Source of the DNA: Oligoflexus sp.
GTDB taxonomy: Bacteria > Bdellovibrionota_B > Oligoflexia > Oligoflexales > Oligoflexaceae
DNA: 64,000 nt
NCBI GenBank assembly: GCA_014378195.1
Contig: JACMOC010000078.1
Coordinates: 1-64,000, forward strand
Direction of reading: 5' to 3'
Shown: positions 25,624 through 33,591 of the stretch, in pieces
How the letters are laid out: every line of letters begins with the position of its first letter
How positions within the stretch are numbered: the stretch's first letter is position 1
Program-made: the position numbers and the translations under genes
Notes under the pieces: model-generated
Told to the model about the DNA's origin: nothing
Seen by the model: only the letters and a program-made list of their open reading frames with translations
The model's database searches: none

Positions 25624-26349
25624 GTGAGCCAAGTCATATGGATCAGTCATCGTGGTTATTGCCAAAACGCCGTTGAAAATACCCAAAAATCATTTGATGC
25701 GGCACTTGAGCAGGGTTTTCGACATCTTGAAACGGACCTACGCTCGACGGCCGATGGCGAAATCATTTTGCAACACAATGCCACTTTGGACAAGACCTGT
25801 GGTGTTGCCAATCACGTGGAGACGTCGCGATGGACGGATTTAAAAAAAATAAAGACGACCGACGGCCAGTCTCTTTTGACTCTCACCGACCTTTACCGAC
25901 TTTATCACCCTTATAAATGGATTCTCGATATCAAAAAACCAGGAGACAAGAGGACCCTCGACCTCCTTGTCGACTGGGTACGTATTCATAACGCTCAGGC
26001 ATGGGTCGAGACCAACGTCCGGTTCTTGCTGTGGTCGCGCGGCACGGCTCGGCACTGCGAAAAACTCTTTCCTAGGGTCATGACTATGGCTCAGGAGAAA
26101 GAATGCTATCAGGCGGGTCTAGCGGTACTTCTTGGACTCACGCGCTTGGGTGGGCTTAAAAAGGGGCGGACGTACAGCATTCCTCCTCGCTTCGGCAAAT
26201 TCAGGCTTTTTAATTCAAGAACTGTGGAGGCATACCACGCTCAAGGTGCATGGGTGTTGGCTTATTTACCGGACCGCGAAGATGATGCAAAAATTGCTCA
26301 TTCTTTAGGCTTCGATGAGATCTTAACCAACGGGCGCAAGCTATTCTAA
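25624..26349 (+). CDS. glycerophosphodiester phosphodiesterase family protein
   Basis: GDPD enzymes cleave glycerophosphodiesters to glycerol 3-phosphate and an alcohol. The 241-residue protein has the catalytic HRG (ISHRGYCQNAVENT), ETDLRSTADGEIILQHNATLDKTCG with the metal-binding Glu/Asp and second His, and the DIKKP strand. It has no signal peptide, so it should be cytoplasmic (UgpQ-like). The start is GTG 25624 after GGAGTTGGG. The usual C-terminal TN-(D/G) motif is present as ILTNGRK. Confidence 0.88.
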   Translation: MSQVIWISHRGYCQNAVENTQKSFDAALEQGFRHLETDLRSTADGEIILQHNATLDKTCGVANHVETSRWTDLKKIKTTDGQSLLTLTDLYRLYHPYKWILDIKKPGDKRTLDLLVDWVRIHNAQAWVETNVRFLLWSRGTARHCEKLFPRVMTMAQEKECYQAGLAVLLGLTRLGGLKKGRTYSIPPRFGKFRLFNSRTVEAYHAQGAWVLAYLPDREDDAKIAHSLGFDEILTNGRKLF

Positions 26350-26521
26350 GCTTTTTGGGATTCTGCTAATAAGTTTACGTCGAAGCACTTGCTTGAATTC
26401 TCCTGCAGATATGTTTATATCCACTCCATCATCATTTCATAAATCGGAAGAGTCGAGAAAGCCTCGCGTTTCCACGCCGAGTACCCACCTCGGGTGAACC
26501 TTTCTCCGGGAGACAGAGTTA

Positions 26522-26944
26522 ATGGATGTACTGCAGCTCTTGAAGGCTGAATTTCGCAGCCGCAAATCTGATCTCGCTGAGTTGGCCCAACCCCAGTTGG
26601 CGAGCTCTACCAAAGCCGCGATTCTGTCGCGCCTAAATGTTCATTTGGCTTGGGAAGCTGAGTTCCTCTTGCCTGAGCTGTCAGTAATTGCTACCCATGG
26701 GGATGCATTGCTTGAGAAGTATCAGCAGAATCTCAAACTCCTGCAGTCGTTATGTCTCGATAAAAGCCAAGATGGCGCCGAACTTCTGGAAGCTTTCAAT
26801 CGACATACCGATATCGTTGAAGAAAAAATCTTGCCTTTTATGCGTCAAAAAATACCGACGGTGGAGCGTGAAGAGCTCTATCACGTTTTTGAAGATGCGA
26901 GACAGGAACTGCTCAACACACGGAGTGTCGAGTTTGCCATCTGA
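26522..26944 (+). CDS. degenerate hemerythrin-like (HHE) protein
   Basis: This 140-residue four-helix protein aligns by pattern with HHE cation-binding domains: DVLQLLKAEF at the start (normally with His), LNVHLAWEAEFLLPEL (His and Glu kept), and FNRHTDIVEEKILPFM (His and Glu pair kept). The first-helix His and the third-helix EH are not seen. A normal di-iron site may therefore be incomplete. The ATG at 26522 follows GGGAGACAGAGTTA. The family call is moderate. Confidence 0.6.
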   Translation: MDVLQLLKAEFRSRKSDLAELAQPQLASSTKAAILSRLNVHLAWEAEFLLPELSVIATHGDALLEKYQQNLKLLQSLCLDKSQDGAELLEAFNRHTDIVEEKILPFMRQKIPTVEREELYHVFEDARQELLNTRSVEFAI

Positions 26945-26971
26945 CCACCGCAGGCATTAAGGAACAAGCCC

Positions 26972-27014
26972 TTGACCGTTCATAGGAACTGAGGTATTCA
27001 GCTCATTCCTGCAA
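26972..27014 (+). promoter_or_regulatory. putative rplS promoter and leader hairpin
   Basis: TTGACC (26972-26977) is 17 nt from TATTCA (26995-27000), a weak -10. The same stretch can form a stem from AGGAACTGAG to CTCATTCCT with one mismatch or bulge, within about 26984-27014. Whether it acts as DNA or as an mRNA leader is unknown. Confidence 0.35.
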
Positions 27015-27070
27015 TGATAAGTCAGGGTAGCACTTAAAAAAGCTTGCAAACTGAAATAGGTTTAATACCC

Positions 27071-27454
27071 ATGAAAAACGCTATTATAGCTAACTTCGAA
27101 AAGAAAAAGTTTCCTGCAACCTCTGGTCTCCCAGAGTTTCGCCCTGGCGACACCGTGCGCGTTCATTACAAACTCCAAGAAGGCGCGGATGCTGCAAAGT
27201 TCCGTATTCAACAATTCGAAGGCGTTGTGATTGCGTTTAAAAAAGGCGGACCTGAGTCTTCCTTCACAGTTCGCAAAATCGGTGCTAACAGCATCGGCGT
27301 AGAACGCGTATTCCCAGCATTTTCGGGTTCGATCGCTAAGGTTGAAGTCGTTGCTAACGGTATCGTTCGTCGCTCACGTCTGTACTACCTTCGTGATCTC
27401 ACAGGTAAAGCAGCTCGTATCCGTAGCCGTTACATGGCTGTTAAAAAAGACTAA
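27071..27454 (+). CDS. rplS: 50S ribosomal protein L19
   Basis: This 128-residue L19 has [51 protein letters not shown] and [17 protein letters not shown], all diagnostic. The ATG at 27071 gives the family's normal start; upstream in-frame TTG 27044 has no ribosome site. Its usual neighbours rpsP, rimM and trmD are not in the window, so rplS stands alone here. Confidence 0.96.
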   Translation: MKNAIIANFEKKKFPATSGLPEFRPGDTVRVHYKLQEGADAAKFRIQQFEGVVIAFKKGGPESSFTVRKIGANSIGVERVFPAFSGSIAKVEVVANGIVRRSRLYYLRDLTGKAARIRSRYMAVKKD

Positions 27455-27473
27455 TTCTCGTATATTTTTTACG

Positions 27474-27510
27474 AAATCCCTTCTCGGTCCTAGTGGCTTA
27501 GAGGGGATTT
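27474..27510. terminator. stem-loop between convergent rplS and yraN
   Basis: AAATCCCTTCTC (27474-27485) pairs imperfectly with GAGGGGATTT (27501-27510). There is no T-run directly after it, so it is a candidate rather than a clear terminator. Confidence 0.4.
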
Positions 27511-27522
27511 AGTCATTTCTGG

Positions 27523-27891
27523 TCAAGTAAAAGCCTCTTCATTTCCCTCCCATTTTTGCCAACTCACGCAATTTCGATTTAAGGGCAGTCCTACAATACA
27601 AAGCCAGAACTCCGCATTGCGCCCCGAGTCTTGAGTCTCTTGGTGCCAATGGTTCATGCCGTTAAAGAGGCGTTGTATTTTGCGGAGTGTTAAAAGGGAA
27701 TGAGGGTCTTGGTCAGCGAAAGCGAAGCGCCGGGCTTTCACTTCGATACAGAGCAGGCGTTCAAAACGTGAAGCGATAATGTCGATTTCGAAGCCTTTAC
27801 GTCGGTAATTACGGGCCTCGATAAACCAACCAGCGGCCCCGAGATGGGCCGCTACAAAATCTTCGGCCCTTTCACCCTTCGACCAGCTCAA
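27523..27891 (-). CDS. yraN: YraN/UPF0102 family nuclease-like protein
   Basis: This 122-residue protein shows the UPF0102 order: GERAEDFVAAHL, ARNYRRKGFEIDII and CIEVKARR. These are the acidic and lysine residues of the restriction-endonuclease-like fold (GEIDLI and EVK in relatives). The family's activity is not settled. The start TTG at 27891 overlaps the rnhB 3' end by 20 nt and follows GGTGG. The rnhB-yraN pairing is common in bacteria and supports the call. The C-terminal 40 residues diverge. Confidence 0.85.
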   Translation of the reverse strand: MSWSKGERAEDFVAAHLGAAGWFIEARNYRRKGFEIDIIASRFERLLCIEVKARRFAFADQDPHSLLTLRKIQRLFNGMNHWHQETQDSGRNAEFWLCIVGLPLNRNCVSWQKWEGNEEAFT

Positions 27892-28519
27892 GTTCGATCG
27901 CCACCATGTTGCGGATCGGCGCAAACGTGCGTCGATGCAAAGGTGTGATGCCGTGAATGGAGAGCGCTTGCAAATGACCTTTAGTCCCGTAACCCACGTG
28001 ATCAGCAAAACCGTACTCGGGATAAAGGTGATGCGCCTCACGCATTACCGCATCACGCGCTTCTTTTGCAAGGATGGAGGCTGCGGCAATCGCATAACAG
28101 AGAGCATCACCACCAACGATGGTGAGCTGCTCCATCGGCATATCAGGATGTTTTTGGTTGCCGTCGATCAAAAGCAGATCATAAGGTTCGGTAAGTTTGA
28201 GGTACGCTCTCTTCATAGCAAGAAAAGTCGCCGGGACGATGCCGAGACTTTCGATCTCGCGTGCAGTGGCATAACCGATCCCAAACTCAACACACACATC
28301 ATCCAAGACAGGGAGAATCTTTTGTCTTTGTTTAGACGTTAGTTTTTTTGAGTCACGAATGAGATCGCGCGTTCCTTCATCGAGATCATCGATCTTGTAG
28401 TAATCGAGCGCTGCAACGGCCGCGTAAACTGGCCCTGCAAGGCAACCACGGCCGACTTCATCGACACCTATAAGGCGTCGATCTTTTTTTAAGCTGTTTT
28501 TCTCGATAAGACCCTTCAT
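27872..28519 (-). CDS. rnhB: ribonuclease HII
   Basis: RNase HII removes ribonucleotides from DNA and cuts RNA-DNA hybrids. The 215-residue protein has LIGVDEVGRGCLAGPVYAA with two catalytic acids, DSKKLTSKQR, LLIDGNQ and ASILAKEARD. The length is normal. It lies between the thioredoxin-like gene and yraN on the minus strand. Confidence 0.95.
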   Translation of the reverse strand: MKGLIEKNSLKKDRRLIGVDEVGRGCLAGPVYAAVAALDYYKIDDLDEGTRDLIRDSKKLTSKQRQKILPVLDDVCVEFGIGYATAREIESLGIVPATFLAMKRAYLKLTEPYDLLLIDGNQKHPDMPMEQLTIVGGDALCYAIAAASILAKEARDAVMREAHHLYPEYGFADHVGYGTKGHLQALSIHGITPLHRRTFAPIRNMVAIELELVEG

Positions 28520-28561
28520 AGACTCTCCCCCATTTCAGGGAGAATCTAGCAGAAATAGGTC

Positions 28562-28894
28562 TCAAGACGAAAGATGCGATTCAATGATTTCGACAAGTTT
28601 ATTTTTGGGTTGAGCGCCGGAAAAACTTGCGACGGCTTCGCCCTGGTCGAAGAGGACGAGGTGAGGGACGGAGCGTATGCCGTATTCAGCCGGTGAATGA
28701 GCATTTTCGTCGATGTTGAGCATCGAAATCTGCACGCGCTTCTGGTAGTCATGCGCAAGCTCGCCCAGGGTTTGCTCAAGAATTTGACTGCTTGAGCTCC
28801 AAGGCGCCCAGAACGAAACAAGAAGAGGCGCTTTTTTTTCGGCCAAGTATGCTTTGAGAGCTTCATCATTCATGCTGCTGAGTACAGGTTTCAT
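28562..28894 (-). CDS. thioredoxin-fold protein with both active-site cysteines replaced by serine
   Basis: This 110-residue protein follows thioredoxin throughout: LLVSFWAPW, KRVQISMLNIDEN, YGIRSVPHLVLFDQGE (cis-Pro kept) and the final helix. At the active site the WCGPC motif is W-S-S-S-S (residues 32-36), and no other cysteine exists. It cannot do disulfide exchange by the usual mechanism, so a binding or scaffold role is likelier. It lies 42 nt upstream of rnhB on the same strand. Confidence 0.85.
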   Translation of the reverse strand: MKPVLSSMNDEALKAYLAEKKAPLLVSFWAPWSSSSQILEQTLGELAHDYQKRVQISMLNIDENAHSPAEYGIRSVPHLVLFDQGEAVASFSGAQPKNKLVEIIESHLSS

Positions 28895-28924
28895 GGTCTT
28901 TACCTTTAGGTCTGCGCTTTGAGA

Positions 28925-29224
28925 TTACGCTTCCAATGGGGGTAGATTATTTTTGCGTCTCGCCTCAAGGATCTGCGAGACTTTGCGATCGAGGCGCTGG
29001 AGAGAGGGTGGGTGTTTGCCTTGAGCCGCTGCACCCGCAAAAAACTTCGGTATGATGTCGGACAGCACGAGCAAAAGCGTATCGACGTCGCCTGCATCGA
29101 GGATCCATTTTTTTACCAGCAAATGGTCATCGTAAGGCATGAAATGCCCCCGACCGCGGTATTCAATGATGAATTGCGCGATGAGGTTGGGTCCATCAAG
29201 TTGCTCGGGTGGAATGAAACTCAA
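28925..29224 (-). CDS. unknown 99-residue protein
   Basis: This small, helical, cytoplasmic protein has a conserved-looking centre (HFMPYDDHLLVKKWILDAGD and LLVLSDIIPKFFA). I recognise no domain. It sits 17 nt after the stop of the pseudo-receiver gene and 30 nt before the thioredoxin-like gene, so it belongs to that transcript. Confidence 0.6.
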   Translation of the reverse strand: MSFIPPEQLDGPNLIAQFIIEYRGRGHFMPYDDHLLVKKWILDAGDVDTLLLVLSDIIPKFFAGAAAQGKHPPSLQRLDRKVSQILEARRKNNLPPLEA

Positions 29225-29241
29225 TATATGTTCCTAAGTCT

Positions 29242-29763
29242 TCAGGGCTTTGGCATCGTTTGCAGTTGCGCTTCGATGGCTTTGATATCCTGCTGCATAC
29301 GGCTCATCTCCAACTCGTAACGCTCAAGTTCGTGTAAATGATCATTGATGCGCAGAAGGTTGGCAATGCGAACAGGCAAACTCAAAAAATGGTCGGGATG
29401 AATAATATCGAAGTACCAGTTAGACGACCAGATGCCATCCATGCTGGCGACTAAATCACCAATATCCAGGGGTGATACTATCAGGGCCGGGATCCAAATA
29501 GCGCCTTGTTTTTTCCATCTTTTTTCAAAATTTTCGAGCCAGGTTTGAAGCTCTATCTGATTGAGATGCCAGGCGTAAACCACTGCCAGATCACACGGTA
29601 AAAAATCCGGGGCTTCAAGCCCTTTGACTTTCTTCCATTGGAGGGACGGCAGAAGTTTTAAAAATCGCTCAAGATTCAGCTTGGTTATATCACTGCGTTT
29701 TGGATCGAGATCCCAGGAGCAGATGACTTTTTTCTCGGAGAATGAGCTTATTTGACGTGTCAT
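29242..29763 (-). CDS. probable pseudo-receiver with C-terminal coiled coil
   Basis: Residues 1-135 of this 173-residue protein show CheY-like alternation (KKVICSWDLD, DLAVVYAWHL, WIPALIVS, FDIIHPDHFLSLPVRIANLL). The phosphoacceptor Asp position is not acidic, and the Lys of the KP motif is His (HP). A coiled coil follows (HELERYELEMSRMQQDIKAI). The ATG at 29763 follows AAGG. It is divergent from the GHMP kinase and first of the five-gene minus-strand run to yraN. The receiver call is by pattern only. Confidence 0.5.
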   Translation of the reverse strand: MTRQISSFSEKKVICSWDLDPKRSDITKLNLERFLKLLPSLQWKKVKGLEAPDFLPCDLAVVYAWHLNQIELQTWLENFEKRWKKQGAIWIPALIVSPLDIGDLVASMDGIWSSNWYFDIIHPDHFLSLPVRIANLLRINDHLHELERYELEMSRMQQDIKAIEAQLQTMPKP

Positions 29764-29915
29764 ATAGGGTAGCCTTCGCCGTTCTATGAGTCTTTCTCGA
29801 GAACCACTGCACTTTGATGTTGGGAGGTCGGAAATGCTTTCGGTATAGTTTAGCATAGAGCCCAAAGGCAGCCAAAAAAGAAAAGTTCTTAACCCGACCC
29901 TCATGGGAGGCCATC

Positions 29916-30941
29916 ATGGCGATTATTGCTCGCAGTCCCACACGTGTAGACCTAGCTGGTGGAACCCTTGATATAGCGCCTTTGACGCGCATCCTTCAGC
30001 ATAAAACGACCGTTAATTTCGGTATTACACTGGATGCGCAGGTGAGTGTCAGTGCGCGCGGAGACAGTTATCACATCAAAAGCGTGGACCAAAATCTTGA
30101 ATTGAGTGGGTCATGGGCAGATATCATCAACACCAACCGCCTCCCCCTTTTCAGCAAGCTCCTTAATTGCTTCTGGCACAAATCCCTGCCGGCCCTCGAC
30201 ATTGAAGTCAAAGCGAAATCTCCGGCCGGAGCAGGCTTAGGTGGCTCGTCCTGTCTTGCCATTGCGTTCGCATCGGCTCTTATTCGGGCCCGCAATGAAA
30301 TTGGTCTGCCTATACATTTAACAGATGGCGAACTCGTACAGACCGTTCAGGACGTGGAAACCGGCGTAATCAACGTTCCGACCGGCTGCCAGGATTATTG
30401 GGGCGGACTCCGCGGCGGCATCAATCTCATCAGTTATCCACTCGGCGGAACTACGGTCGAAACGCTACGAGGTGCGGATATCTTTGCGCTTAAAGACATG
30501 CTGATCCTTTGCTATAGCGGAGTTTCACGGGCCTCCGGCAAGAACAATTGGGCTATCTTTAACAAAGCCTTTGAGGGTGATAAAGAGACACTTTCTATTC
30601 TGAATGAAATGGGCTTGATTGCGACCAACCTCGCTTCAGCTGTACGTGAAGGGGCCTGGAAAGATGTCTTTAAAATGTCCGAAGCAGAATGGAATTTGCG
30701 TGTTAAGTTATGGTCGGATATAGAAACGACGGAAACACGCGCGATCACGGCGGCGGCGCGGGGCGCAGGGGCGATGTTCTCTCGTATTTGCGGAGCAGGC
30801 GGCGGAGGGGTGATGGCAGTCTTTGCAGAGCCTTCAGCCCACGCAAAGGTCAGGCAGGCCCTGACCGCGGCAGGTGGCACAATTCTCGATGGTACGGTGA
30901 GCCTCGAAGGCACCGTAGTGAAAGGTTCCCTTTATGGTTGA
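29916..30941 (+). CDS. GHMP-family sugar kinase (heptose/fucose/galactokinase-like)
   Basis: This 341-residue kinase has the GHMP N-terminal motif (RSPTRVDLAGGTLD), the ATP-binding SPAGAGLGGSS at about 101-111 and the C-terminal GAGGGGVMAVF. The length and order resemble D-glycero-D-manno-heptose 7-phosphate kinase (HddA) and related sugar kinases. In a Gram-negative bacterium LPS heptose synthesis is a natural guess, but no other heptose genes are adjacent. The ATG follows GGGAGG. The 3' end overlaps the transglycosylase start by 8 nt. Confidence 0.85.
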   Translation: MAIIARSPTRVDLAGGTLDIAPLTRILQHKTTVNFGITLDAQVSVSARGDSYHIKSVDQNLELSGSWADIINTNRLPLFSKLLNCFWHKSLPALDIEVKAKSPAGAGLGGSSCLAIAFASALIRARNEIGLPIHLTDGELVQTVQDVETGVINVPTGCQDYWGGLRGGINLISYPLGGTTVETLRGADIFALKDMLILCYSGVSRASGKNNWAIFNKAFEGDKETLSILNEMGLIATNLASAVREGAWKDVFKMSEAEWNLRVKLWSDIETTETRAITAAARGAGAMFSRICGAGGGGVMAVFAEPSAHAKVRQALTAAGGTILDGTVSLEGTVVKGSLYG

Positions 30942-33225
30942 TGGTCGACTCGGAACAAAGAGGGTTAAAGCCCTACTGAGAAACTGTGCGGTAGGTGCCT
31001 TTGTGTTCCTGGCAGCGGCCTGTGCAACGGATTCTCATCGCGCTCTGATTCCCATAGAATCAGAGCCTGAGGCCTCGAGCAATAGCTCTTGGGCCCTGCA
31101 ATACGAGGCGCTCCAAAGACTGCTAAAGGACGAGCCTAATCTCGCGCCTCTTGTGACGGATTTTGCGGAAGTGCTTCAAGCCGAGATCACGGAGGAAAAA
31201 CAAGACTGGGAAGGGGCTGCAAAACATTGGCTGGCCGCACTTAAGCTTGATCGCGGCGCGATCAGCAAAATTGCTTTTCAGCGCTGGACCGGTGTGCAGG
31301 CTAAAATGGATCCCAATTTAGGAAGTAATCCCGAGGCCCTGGCACGAATTCTTTTAGCCGAAACAAAAGACGGTGAAGAGAGTCCTTGGCTCAAAAAACA
31401 AAGTCTTACCAGCAAGGCAGCTCTCACCAAAAAGTTTCAGTCCCTGGTTGCACAAAAAACCTTGAGCGAACCGGTTCCTACCGTTTTACCGGCTCCGGAG
31501 AGCTTTCTCAGCGACGATGATCTATTCTGGGAGAAAAGAGCCAAGGCTGTTTGCAAAAAATCCCTTGATACGCGTTGGGTGCTTTGGTCGCGCAAACTAT
31601 CCGCCGGGCAGAGATCTTACTGGGACGGTCTTTTAGCTCACTGCGAAGGCGAACCGAAAAAAGCCGCTAAGCTTTTTTATGAAGCTGTGACGAAGCTATC
31701 CGATGAGCCTGAGGACAAAGCGAAGGCCGTGCGGGCAGCCGAACTTCAAATCGCCAGTCTTAAGGCTGTAGGCGATCGTGTTGGGGCCACAGAAGCCTAT
31801 CTGGGGCAATCGATCCTTTTAAAGCGAGACGACCTCCCTCTAAGCCTTTTGAAGTGGTCCGCATTCGAAAAACAGCGTCGCTATATTGAGAGCATCTATT
31901 GGGTTGCCCGCAACCGGGCGATGGAAGGCGAGTATGAACGGGCGAAGATCGCTGCCCATGAAGGCATTGAAGGGATAGCCCAACTCTTGGGTCTTGCCCA
32001 GGGCCCTAAGGAATTGCAGCAGGCAAGCGAGCTGAAAGTTGATGGTTACAATATCCTGGCATCCCGTATTTCCTACGAACAACTCGACTATAACGGAGCG
32101 CTTGAACTCAACCGTCTTTCGCTCGAAACACCTAACCTTTCAACAGATTGGCGACTCAGGCTTCTGTGGTCCCAAGGCTGGTATGAGTATCGAAAGGGTG
32201 AGAAAAAACGCGCGATCGATGCTTGGAAAGTCTTCTTGGCCGAAAAATTAGAGGATAGTCTTCGCACCAAGGCTCTTTACTGGTCGGGCCGCGCCTATTG
32301 GGAGTTAGGCAACAAGGCTGCCGCGACTGAAGAATTTAAAGCTTTGCAAAACCTGGCGCCGCTGTCCTTTTATTCCGTCGTTGCTGTTCCACAAATCGAT
32401 CCGACTGTGGATTGGACCGACGGCTTTAAAAAAGCCCAGGGCTCAAAGCTCTCCAAAATTGATTCGTTCGATTGGGGTGCCTATCAGGACGATGCGGAGG
32501 CTATGCGCCGCTTTCATCGCCTGGAAGTTGCCCTGCGTATCAAGTCCAAACCTTTGTACGAAGGCCTCGGCCTCGAACTTTTTGAACAGGTAAATGGCAA
32601 GCCCAAGCTTCTTAAAGACGTCGAACCAACTCTTTATGCAACACGGCTCTTGCATATGGCGCGTCAGTATGGGCTTTCTATCAGTCTCAGTTCAACACTC
32701 AGCCAGACCGTACCACATCTCTGGCACGATTATCCTGAACAGCTTCTCATATTTTTCCCTACGCCATTCCGAAGTGACGTGGAGCGCTTTGCAAGCCAAA
32801 CTTTCCTCGATCCTGATCTCGTCTGGGGATTGTCGCGCCAGGAAAGTAGTTTCCGACCAACCGTAGAATCCCCGGTTGGAGCAATTGGTCTCATGCAGCT
32901 CATGCCAACGACCGCCCAAGAGCAGGCGCGGACGCAAGGCTTAAGTCCAAGTGGTATTGCTGAACGCCTGCGCCGACCCGAACTCAATCTTCAATTAGGT
33001 ACTGCCTATCTCGCGAAACTCGGCAAGCGTTATCAAAATAAATGGCCGCGTGCTATTGCGGCTTATAATGCAGGAGAGTATGTCGTAGATACGTGGATAG
33101 AGCGCCGTGATTCGCCCGATATGGTTGTCTGGGCCGAGGCTCTTAGTTTTGGTGAAACAAGTTCTTATGTTAAGAATGTCTGGCGAAATTGGGAAGTGTA
33201 TCATTGGCTTAGAAAGCGCCGATGA
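30934..33225 (+). CDS. soluble lytic murein transglycosylase (Slt70-like)
   Basis: This 763-residue envelope protein cleaves peptidoglycan glycan strands to anhydro-muropeptides. It has an N-terminal signal with a possible lipobox ending LAAAC. A long helical, TPR-like superhelix follows (about 50-590), then a C-terminal SLT domain. That domain has the catalytic Glu in LSRQESSFRP, VGAIGLMQLMPTTA and AIAAYNAGE. The length is somewhat above E. coli Slt70. The start overlaps the kinase gene by 8 nt, indicating coupling. Confidence 0.9.
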   Translation: MVDGRLGTKRVKALLRNCAVGAFVFLAAACATDSHRALIPIESEPEASSNSSWALQYEALQRLLKDEPNLAPLVTDFAEVLQAEITEEKQDWEGAAKHWLAALKLDRGAISKIAFQRWTGVQAKMDPNLGSNPEALARILLAETKDGEESPWLKKQSLTSKAALTKKFQSLVAQKTLSEPVPTVLPAPESFLSDDDLFWEKRAKAVCKKSLDTRWVLWSRKLSAGQRSYWDGLLAHCEGEPKKAAKLFYEAVTKLSDEPEDKAKAVRAAELQIASLKAVGDRVGATEAYLGQSILLKRDDLPLSLLKWSAFEKQRRYIESIYWVARNRAMEGEYERAKIAAHEGIEGIAQLLGLAQGPKELQQASELKVDGYNILASRISYEQLDYNGALELNRLSLETPNLSTDWRLRLLWSQGWYEYRKGEKKRAIDAWKVFLAEKLEDSLRTKALYWSGRAYWELGNKAAATEEFKALQNLAPLSFYSVVAVPQIDPTVDWTDGFKKAQGSKLSKIDSFDWGAYQDDAEAMRRFHRLEVALRIKSKPLYEGLGLELFEQVNGKPKLLKDVEPTLYATRLLHMARQYGLSISLSSTLSQTVPHLWHDYPEQLLIFFPTPFRSDVERFASQTFLDPDLVWGLSRQESSFRPTVESPVGAIGLMQLMPTTAQEQARTQGLSPSGIAERLRRPELNLQLGTAYLAKLGKRYQNKWPRAIAAYNAGEYVVDTWIERRDSPDMVVWAEALSFGETSSYVKNVWRNWEVYHWLRKRR

Positions 33226-33357
33226 GACTTATCGTATTGACCGGGACGATTCTCTGCAAAACCCCTTTTGCACTTAAAAAGTCCGTGATAGAAAGGGGGT
33301 CACGATTAGAACGTGATAGAATCCCTTCATTTGATCCACTCTGCACGAGGTAATTCC

Positions 33358-33498
33358 ATGACAAGCAAAGATCTTGAAACGCAGCAACGGGAATCGAAGG
33401 GTTGGTTGACGCTCGTATTCATGATGTTCATGTTCCCAATTCTATTTTTCGTTTGCGTTTGGATTCCGATTTGGATGGATATCGCTTCGCCATTCTAA
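33358..33498 (+). CDS. 46-residue single-pass membrane protein
   Basis: This small protein has a polar N-terminus (TSKDLETQQRESKGW) and one hydrophobic segment (LTLVFMMFMFPILFFVCVWI), ending close to the membrane. The ATG at 33358 is preceded by GAGG, which supports translation. It lies 93 nt upstream of ctaB. A small cytochrome-oxidase-associated subunit is conceivable but not shown. Confidence 0.55.
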   Translation: MTSKDLETQQRESKGWLTLVFMMFMFPILFFVCVWIPIWMDIASPF

Positions 33499-33591
33499 TG
33501 TGATCGATATTTTTGATTATTCTGCGCGAGTTCATGGGCGATAAACAACGTCTGTGTCTATCGCCTTTTCTTGTTAAGAAAAGGACTCTTT

